NCBI RefSeq assembly: GCF_040807025.1 | Contig: NC_090981.1 | Span: 74,501 to 138,500, forward strand | Reading direction: 5' to 3' | Origin: Struthio camelus | Taxonomy: Eukaryota > Chordata > Aves > Struthioniformes > Struthionidae | DNA: 64,000 bases | Part shown: positions 58,269-64,000 of the stretch, in pieces | How the letters are laid out: each line of letters opens with the position of its first letter | How positions within the stretch are numbered: position 1 is the stretch's first letter | Notes under the pieces: model-generated | What the model was told of the DNA's origin: nothing | Databases searched by the model: none | Seen by the model: the letters and a program-made list of their open reading frames with translations, nothing else | Position numbers and translations under genes: made by a program

Positions 58269-59199
58269 CATGCCAACAGTTTTCCAATCACAATGATGGT
58301 TTTAAGTGCATCTTAACAGTGATAGACATAGCATTGAAGAATGCCTGGACCATGGGTCGAAAAGGCAAAACGGGTTCTGAAATAGCTGGGGCTTTTAAAA
58401 GCATTTTTAGCACAGGACGCACACCTCAGAAATTACTGACTGACCAGGGAAAAGAATTTTTAAACCAGTCTTTAAACAAGCTGTTAAAGCAGCATAATGT
58501 TCACCATTTTGTTACTAATAATGAAGTAAAAGCCTCCATCATGGAGTGTTTTAACGGGATACTCAAAGCCAAGATGTAGAGATATTTTTCCAGAGCACAA
58601 CACCTCTCTCTACACTGATGTGTCATCGGCGTTTATAAAGAGCTATAACCATAGCTTCCACAGAATTATCAGTGCCAGGCCTGTGGATGTGAACCCTTTA
58701 AACTTTGTGAGGGTTTGGAAAATCGTATATGGGGATGTGTTTAAAATTTAAAAATCTGCACCTCTGCTCAAAAAGGGAGACCACATCAGGGTGTCTAGAA
58801 CAAAACAGGGATTTGAGAAAGGTTATGCACAGATGTTTATGGATGAAATTTTCATAGTAGCTGAAAGTATGGAAAGGGGACAGATACCTGTGTACCGCTT
58901 TATAGACTATGGTCATGAAGCAATCGAGGGGACATTTTGCCCTGAAGAACTTCAGAAAGTGAATCCTGATGAAGACAGAATCTACAAAATTGAGAAGAAC
59001 CTCACTGCAAAAGGGAAAGGAAAGAAGAAACAGCTGCTGGTGAAGTGGCATGGCTGGCCCCAGAAATTTAACAGTTGGATAGAAGCCTCTCAAGCCCAGG
59101 ACATCTAGCAATTGGGGATGGGGGACAGGGGGGAAGAAGGATGATGGACTGGGTTTTCTGCATCAATGCCATCACAAAGATGCCATCTTTGGAATAGTA

Positions 59200-59690
59200 C
59201 TGCTGAGTAAGACATGGCAGTATACTTGGTGGAAAGGTTATCATCTGTCCCTCTCCTTGTTGATGGAACGTATGAACCATCTTATTAGCTCCCACAACAA
59301 CACTTCAGCCATCAACTCTCCAGCAGCAGGCCTAGTCTACAATCCTGTCATAAGGAAAATAACACTTAAAACAGATGAAAATCCTTACGCTTTTTCTACA
59401 ACTGGGGATCTAATGCATATTTTGAGGGCTTCTCTGGGGATTGCTGCTAAGAAATTTCCCTTTTGGCGGGCATCACCGGAGGGTTTATCTCGCTCTACCT
59501 GTACACGGATCTTGTAGAATACCAGCTTGTAAGGGACTTTTCAGTTCCATTATTGCACTGTGTTCTGACAGGCGGTAATAACAATGAGATCATTCCAGTG
59601 AGGTATGATAAGCCGAACTAGGTGCCAAGAAATGGGCATCACATCGAAATGATCAGCTGAAAAAAAGACTGATCAGAACAAGCACATCTC
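59200..59690 (+). pseudogene. Polinton structural-type gene (candidate penton/minor capsid)
   Basis: A conserved Polinton reading frame in pieces: 59,257-59,517 reads NHLISSHNNTSAI, and the next frame reads GITGGFISLYLYTDLVEYQ then NNNEIIPVRYD and, near 59,700, GKVIVKLHL. These blocks recur in uncharacterised Maverick/adintovirus proteins placed among virion genes. At least two frameshifts and stops. The exact role is from recollection of the family and is not established here. Confidence 0.55.
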
Positions 59691-59774
59691 ATTTTGCTTT
59701 GGGAAGGTGATTGTGAAGCTGCATCTTCAGCCCCAGAAGTCTCTGATATTTTGAGAAACCATGCCTAAATTGTA

Positions 59775-60206
59775 GTGGTAAAAAATTACGGGGACCTGAC
59801 CTTGTACATGAATTATTACAGAGCCCAGGCCAGCAATGGTTTCCCTGGATTTCAAGGCATTCCTGTGATGTATGGGGCAGGCATTGGAGGTATATTCCAT
59901 AGCCTGCTTGGAAAGGCCATCCCACTTTTGAAAAGGGGTTTGGAAATTGTTAAGCCACATGTTAAAAGTGTCACTCAAGTTATTGCAAAAAATGTGTTTG
60001 GACATAGTTCCAAAGATGTCCCGGACATGTTGGAAACACAGGCAAATCAGGAGTGCTTGGGGCTTGTTTATATTCAAAGGAAAAGCCTTAAAAGAAAGAG
60101 AGCCACATCACGCCCCTGGATGGGAGGCCTCCCCAGCCCTTTACTGTGCAAAAGAAACAGAGAAGGAGGGCCCTTTCTACTGCTAGAAAAGGAGATATAT
60201 TTTTAA
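59775..60206 (+). pseudogene. Polinton small virion-type protein (membrane-active/core-like)
   Basis: Open 143-codon piece with a Gly-rich hydrophobic core (GIPVMYGAGIGGIFHSLLGK) and a helical amphipathic stretch (LLKRGLEIVKPHVKSVTQ) followed by KRKR-type basic residues. It resembles the small pX/pVI-like proteins encoded beside the capsid genes in adintoviruses. The start is not certain because the preceding frame is broken. Confidence 0.5.
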
Positions 60207-60210
60207 AGGG

Positions 60211-60407
60211 ATGGCTTTCATTCATGGCTGTTTAGAAGAAGATACAAAACCCAAGCTGGATTTGTTTGAAGTGGCCCTGATGCAGACCAGCATTGAGAAA
60301 AGCCTTTTTATTGAGGTGCCTCCACTTTCTGCTGTTGCAGGGGCTGCACCTCTAGACTTTTCCATAAGTGGGAATGGGGAAGATGACATAGATCTGAACA
60401 ACACTGT
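60211..60407 (+). pseudogene. Polinton capsid-like gene, N-terminus only (F54H12.2-like)
   Basis: ATG at 60,211, four bases after the previous frame. The N-terminal motif set MAFIHG, TKPKLDLFEV, QTSIEKS, VPPLSAV and FSISGNGEDDIDLNN matches the start of a roughly 500-residue family widely annotated as F54H12.2-like in Polintons, a candidate major virion protein. Only about 65 codons remain: after IDLNN (60,400-60,407) the sequence becomes the reverse strand of the polymerase gene. Confidence 0.6.
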
Positions 60408-63080
60408 CATCTTCAACATATTTAGCTTTTTTGTCATCATCTCTGCTCCAGGCTGGGTAGCCTGAAACTTCCTGCTTCTGGTGGAGGTGTAGTTTTATAT
60501 AATCTGAGAAAAGGCTGTTACCCCTCTGTAGTGCGAACACTTGTGGAAGATCTGGCAAGGAGCCAGGTGACTGGTGGAGTACATGACAGCAGCCCCAGCA
60601 TGCGCTTTCTACACACTGACTGAATTCCCATCAGGGCCAGTCATGCATATTCTGTATTGTCAATGTCTAGCTGCTTCGCAGCCGGTAGCTACCCAAGGTT
60701 AGCACAGCTGAGATAAGAAAATAGTTCTAGTAGATTTAAGGGGCCCTTAGGATACAAAAAGAGTCCTGCCTGGATGTTTGACCCATGCATCCAGCAGCCT
60801 CCTGTCAGTAACCCCTCCGCACGGTTCCTGGGGCTCTCTGTGCAGCTTGGAGTGCAAGTCCTCTATTAAATCTATCCTGTTTAATCCCTCACGAACTCTG
60901 AGTGTTTCTCTACGCCAGTATCCGACCCTCTCTTGCCCACCTTGCGGTCACACCCTCTGTTCAAACTGCCAAACCTCACAGATTTCACAGAGCCTGTAGC
61001 CTTTCTCCAGAGCCTTGTTCAGTTCCGGGTAACACCTTTTCATCGCCCTCCTTCTCATAGAACGTGCAACAGGTCATCACCACAATCTCATTCCTGCATG
61101 ATTCGCAGGACTCCCTCAACATTTTTACATCTTGCTGGCAATAGTAACTCAGGTCTTTCTGCAAGTCCAAAATCTCCTGATTAGCTGTGTGCCATGCCAA
61201 GAATTGCTTTTTCTCTTCAAGCATCATGCTGTCCACCCCATAATATTCTGGTGGTAGAAGAAGGCCTGCGTATCTTTGATTTTCAGTAGTGCTGAAAAAA
61301 TGGGGGAAATAAATAACCTCTGCAGCCCTCGATACCCAAAGCTTGGGGAAGGCTGCTTGGTTTCACAGGTAAAAAATTTAAGGAATCTATGAAATTTATA
61401 TTCAGGCTGGGTACTTCTATGCACATGTGTTTACCACCTTGGGTGATTAATTGCACGCCCATTTTTTCCTTCAGAAGCTGACTAACAACGAAGTAGCCAT
61501 CATAGCCTTTGACGATATGTACTAGGAAAGTGTAGCCCCGAAACTTTGTTTTCATAAACAACTGAATAGAGTTAATGAGGCATGTGTCCCATTTAAACTC
61601 CTTTCTGCCCCTTCTTCTTCATCCCAAGGGGCATCCAGAGCTAACTACATGGAGAAAATGTAATTTGGGACATGTGTCCCAGTTTCCTGCATACATTCCA
61701 CATCATAGATAATATAGCCCAAGCCTGCTTCTGGATTTTTGGTCACGGGCATGAAGCGCTGGTGCTGGTTTACGTTGCAGATCTGTCCATAGCACATTCT
61801 GTACTTCCAGCCTTTACATTGATGATGCTTATCCACAAAGGCCTTGCACTTCTCACAGACACTCATAGCCAGACAATCAATTTCTTTTTTTTTAATAGGC
61901 AGCACCTTGTGCCTCTGTAAACATTTCCCAGGCCTGCACAACAGCCTGCAGCTAGGGCACCTTATCCTTGTCCCCAATTTAACTGCACAGTCATGAGAGA
62001 AGCAGAGCCAGCAGTAATATTTACAGCTATGGCCATGGTTATACAATGTCTGACAAAGCTCTCAAAAGTTTCTCGCCCCCAAATACCTTCCTGACATCCT
62101 TAACACAATAACAATGTTCATCGTGTAAAAGGAGGAAACAGGTCTTGGGATATCTAAGACTGTTGTTTGGCTTAAAAATATCCTAACCCTTTTTACCCTC
62201 AGAAAGAGGGATGATGTGTATACTAACATGTAGCAGATCCTCAAACAAGGGGATGTCACTCAGCACAACCTGCCTGTGCACAGACCACCCCAGTTTGTCA
62301 TGTAGCTCTTTTGCTCTGCTTAACAGTTCTGCATGTGTCAGATTCCTCACTGTTGTAAGCCTTGTGATACTCCCAGCAAAGCAGACATTATTGTTGCTGT
62401 TATTTAGATCAATCAAATAGCGCTGCTTTTTGTCTATAATTTTGGAATGGGGGATAGACTGTAGGGTTCTGCATACCCCATCCCCAACAGCTTTTACAAT
62501 AATGATAGCCAGGTGGAAAGTCTGACCAAAACACAGCTCTATCTTACTTTGCAGGACAGTACTGACCCAGTCTAAAAATGTCTCTGTATTCATAATGCTT
62601 AAACTAATAGTGGGCGTATATAAAGAGTCATGCATGCTGACAGCTTCAAGATGGAGCTGAGCATAATCATCAGGTTCAAATAGCTGGCATAAGCAGTCAA
62701 AAATTTGCTCTACACCATCAACAAATGTTTCATAAGCTTCATGTATACCTGATAAAAATCTACAAATCTTTATTCTTCTACATATTGCCCAGCACTGAAC
62801 CTCTGGATCAGCCATTCTCACTGCCAAACATGCTGCATGGAAGCCACAGAGCAATCTGCATTTAAGGGTGGAGGTAAAGCTGGGCTTTCGAATGCCCCCA
62901 GGGGACTTGGGAGTGCAGACAGTGCCCCGCCCTGAGAAATATCCACATTATGTATGATAGCCTCTTGCTCTGCAGGGGGCTACAGTAACTGGGAAGTCCC
63001 TTTCAGGGGGTCATCTACCCTAGTGGGAGACGTTCACTGGCCCATCAGGTTCAGAAAAGCAGTTTGAATTTAAGGGCCTG
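60405..63080 (-). pseudogene. Polinton protein-primed family B DNA polymerase, N-terminal half
   Basis: Replicative polymerase of the element. Read on minus from about 63,080: a Pro-rich leader; the N-terminal domain (62,854-62,183; AYETFVDGVEQIFDCL, LGWSVHRQVVLSDIPLFEDL); a Cys-rich zinc-finger stretch (62,046-61,720; CKYYCWLC, CPSCRLLC, CEKCKAFV); exonuclease motif I in YIIYDVECMQ (about 61,700); motif II in HIVKGYDGYFVV (about 61,510); YYGVDSMM; and motif III in YCQQDVKML (about 61,130). The polymerase domain begins (ELNKALEKGYRLCEICEV), is split by a solo LTR, continues 60,526-60,405 (SDYIKLHLHQKQEVSGYP) and stops at the fusion with the capsid-like gene. Palm motifs such as DTDS are missing. 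About five frameshifts. Confidence 0.85.
60522..60957. mobile_element. Solo LTR (copy 2) with 5-bp target duplication
   Basis: TG...CA element 60,527-60,952, 426 bp, flanked by CCCTC on both sides (60,522-60,526 and 60,953-60,957). It has ATTAAA at 60,865-60,870 as a candidate polyadenylation signal when read on +. Same family as 56,693-58,268. It interrupts the polymerase gene precisely. A 5-bp duplication is compatible with ERV-L or beta/alpha-like integrases. Confidence 0.9.
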
Positions 63081-63109
63081 CTGCAGCCGCTAGAGTGGGA
63101 GTGTGGCGT

Positions 63110-64000
63110 ACTTTTGAGGAAGGGATTAACGTGTTACAGTAGCAAGGGGTAGCTATTGGGTTAGCAGATGGAGATGGACCAAATGGTGTGGAAATAATGC
63201 AGCAGACCTCCTATGTGAAACAATCCTCTACTGTACAGGGCTTAGAGCAGCTCATGTATCCCTACGGTATACCAAAAGAAATACAGTGACCAAGGTACCC
63301 ACTCTGCAGGCCATGTAGTGCAAGAATGGGCAAAGGACTTGGGGATCACCTGGGTCTTGCATATACCCTACCACCCTCAAGCTAGTGGATTAAGAGAGAG
63401 AATGAAGGGCCTGCTAAAAGAACAAATTTGGAAACTTACCACCATGCAGACATTAAGGGTGTGGGTGAGCATGTTCCTGCAAGCGCTGTTTATGCTTAAC
63501 AACGGGCGTGTGGGAATGCTTCCTCCCTACGAGCGAGTACAAGCCAAAGCAACCCTAGCAATCCCTGCTCAGATATCTGTAACGGAAGGGGGAATTGCCC
63601 CCGCATACTCACCTCCGAGGAGGTAGAATTCTATGCACCCGAGCAACTGATGATTACTGAACAAAGAGTTAGCAGCTTACATTTGAGACTTGACTGCCCT
63701 TCACCGTGTGTATGGCTGTTTACACCTTTAATACCTGTTCAAATAGCCCCACTCTTACTGACCTCTCCTCAAGATTTATCTTTCCAGGTATCCGTATCCA
63801 CGCCAGTGGATGTCTCGCAGGGAGCACCAATGCTGTGAGGAATTCTGATCCACAGTGCCGGAGTGCTGAGCATGACAGATGCCATTGATCTACAAGATCA
63901 TCCAGCTTGCCATGTAAATACATGGATCTGGCTCGCACAGCGATCAGCTAATCTCTCTGCTTTCTGTATTGCAGGAGGACGATTAGTGGATGATGTCTTA
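63110..64000 (+). mobile_element. ERV integrase-env fragment, cut by the window end (ERV4)
   Basis: Integrase core on +: the second catalytic Asp in SDQGTHSAGH (63,279-63,310, just after a frameshift), then the open piece 63,318-63,626 with IPYHPQASGLRERMKGLLKE holding the Glu, and ALFMLNNGRVG. The C-terminal domain follows in another frame (EEVEFYAPEQLMI), then env-like sequence with NTWIWLA and NLSAFCIAGGR. Broken by several stops. The 5' part is missing at the Polinton junction. The sequence type suits avian ERV-L-like pol. Confidence 0.8.

Larger units (their letters stand above)
56460..59108 (+). pseudogene. Polinton integrase with C-terminal chromodomain, interrupted by an LTR
   Basis: Retroviral-type (DDE) integrase. 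The N-terminal part (56,460-56,692) has VSTWLENQVVYSL and the first catalytic Asp in DAQWQADLMDM. The frame is then cut by a solo LTR (56,693-58,268). It resumes at 58,269 with FKCILTVIDI, LLTDQGKEFL (second Asp) and VKASIMECFNG (Glu about 33 residues later). 58,740-58,960 is the linker (KKGDHIRVSRTKQGFEKGY) and 58,965-59,105 a chromodomain (YKIEKNLTAKGK then LLVKWHGW and SWIEASQ). Premature stops lie near 56,620, 58,577 and 58,750, with a short frameshift at the LTR scar. A chromodomain tail is a known feature of vertebrate Maverick integrases. Confidence 0.88.
55710..63100. mobile_element. Polinton/Maverick (adintovirus-like) relic with nested insertions
   Basis: Large DNA transposon/virus relic. 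On +: a possible upstream gene remnant, a chromodomain integrase and three virion-type frames. On minus: the N-terminal half of family B DNA polymerase. Intact elements are about 15-20 kb with terminal inverted repeats, an ATPase and a protease; none of those is seen. Two solo LTRs and one CR1 are nested in it. The outer limits are approximate: left is the CR1 end at 55,707, right is the point where ERV integrase similarity starts. Bird copies of these elements are generally decayed, and this one agrees. Confidence 0.82.

Noticed and set aside
58269..60526. The sequence between the two direct LTR copies as one provirus carrying Polinton genes
   Set aside because: Copy 2 has its own CCCTC duplication, the outer flanks differ, and both LTRs interrupt Polinton reading frames that continue on the other side.
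1..64000. tRNA, rRNA, CRISPR arrays, bacterial-type operons
   Set aside because: None seen. Tandem arrays here lack unique spacers, and gene features are eukaryotic retroelements.

Overview
The window looks like a gene-poor, repeat-choked piece of a bird genome. The evidence is three CR1 retroposons with the typical avian 3' end built from ATTCTGTG units, several decayed endogenous retroviruses (ERVs), and very long GC-skewed tandem arrays like those of avian microchromosomes or the W chromosome. The species and chromosome cannot be read from the sequence alone. No intact protein-coding gene is visible. Most long open frames lie in tandem arrays whose + strand contains almost no A, so they carry few stop codons and are not genes.

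Layout. 1-11,150 is single-copy noncoding DNA with a few small repeats. 11,150-12,600 is a run of short-unit satellites (GGTCGGAGG, A-rich, CCCTATAG). A small minus-strand fragment resembling the C-terminal Brix part of the ribosome-biogenesis protein IMP4 sits at 12,590-12,820. From 12,850 a 10-12 bp minisatellite (CCATGTCCCTC-like) runs to 18,550 and resumes at 25,461-26,646. Between the two blocks lies a 5'-truncated provirus (gag-pro-pol-env plus 3' LTR, + strand). A minus-strand CR1 follows (26,647-28,470), then a degenerate 80-bp repeat. 28,940-35,100 is mostly single-copy, with splice-like sites, an old local duplication and polyadenylation signals, and may be a spliced noncoding gene.

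35,350-42,980 is about 7.6 kb of pyrimidine-rich tandem repeats ending in a (TCTCTG)n array. That array resumes at 47,725-48,570, after a minus-strand ERV-L-like element (LTR, tRNA-Leu primer site, gag, protease, RT, RNase H) that lacks integrase and env. Two phase-0 exon-like segments of an unidentified host gene lie at 49,571-50,115. An env/integrase remnant (minus), a second CR1 (plus) and a large Polinton/Maverick (adintovirus-like) relic follow, and an ERV integrase/env fragment runs off the right edge.

The most interesting part is the Polinton relic at about 55,710-63,100. It keeps a chromodomain integrase and three virion-type reading frames on + and the N-terminal half of a protein-primed family B DNA polymerase on minus. 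A deletion fused the capsid-like gene tail-to-tail with the polymerase. Two solo LTRs of one family later inserted into it, one in the integrase and one in the polymerase, and a CR1 then landed inside the first LTR. The nesting gives a readable order of events.
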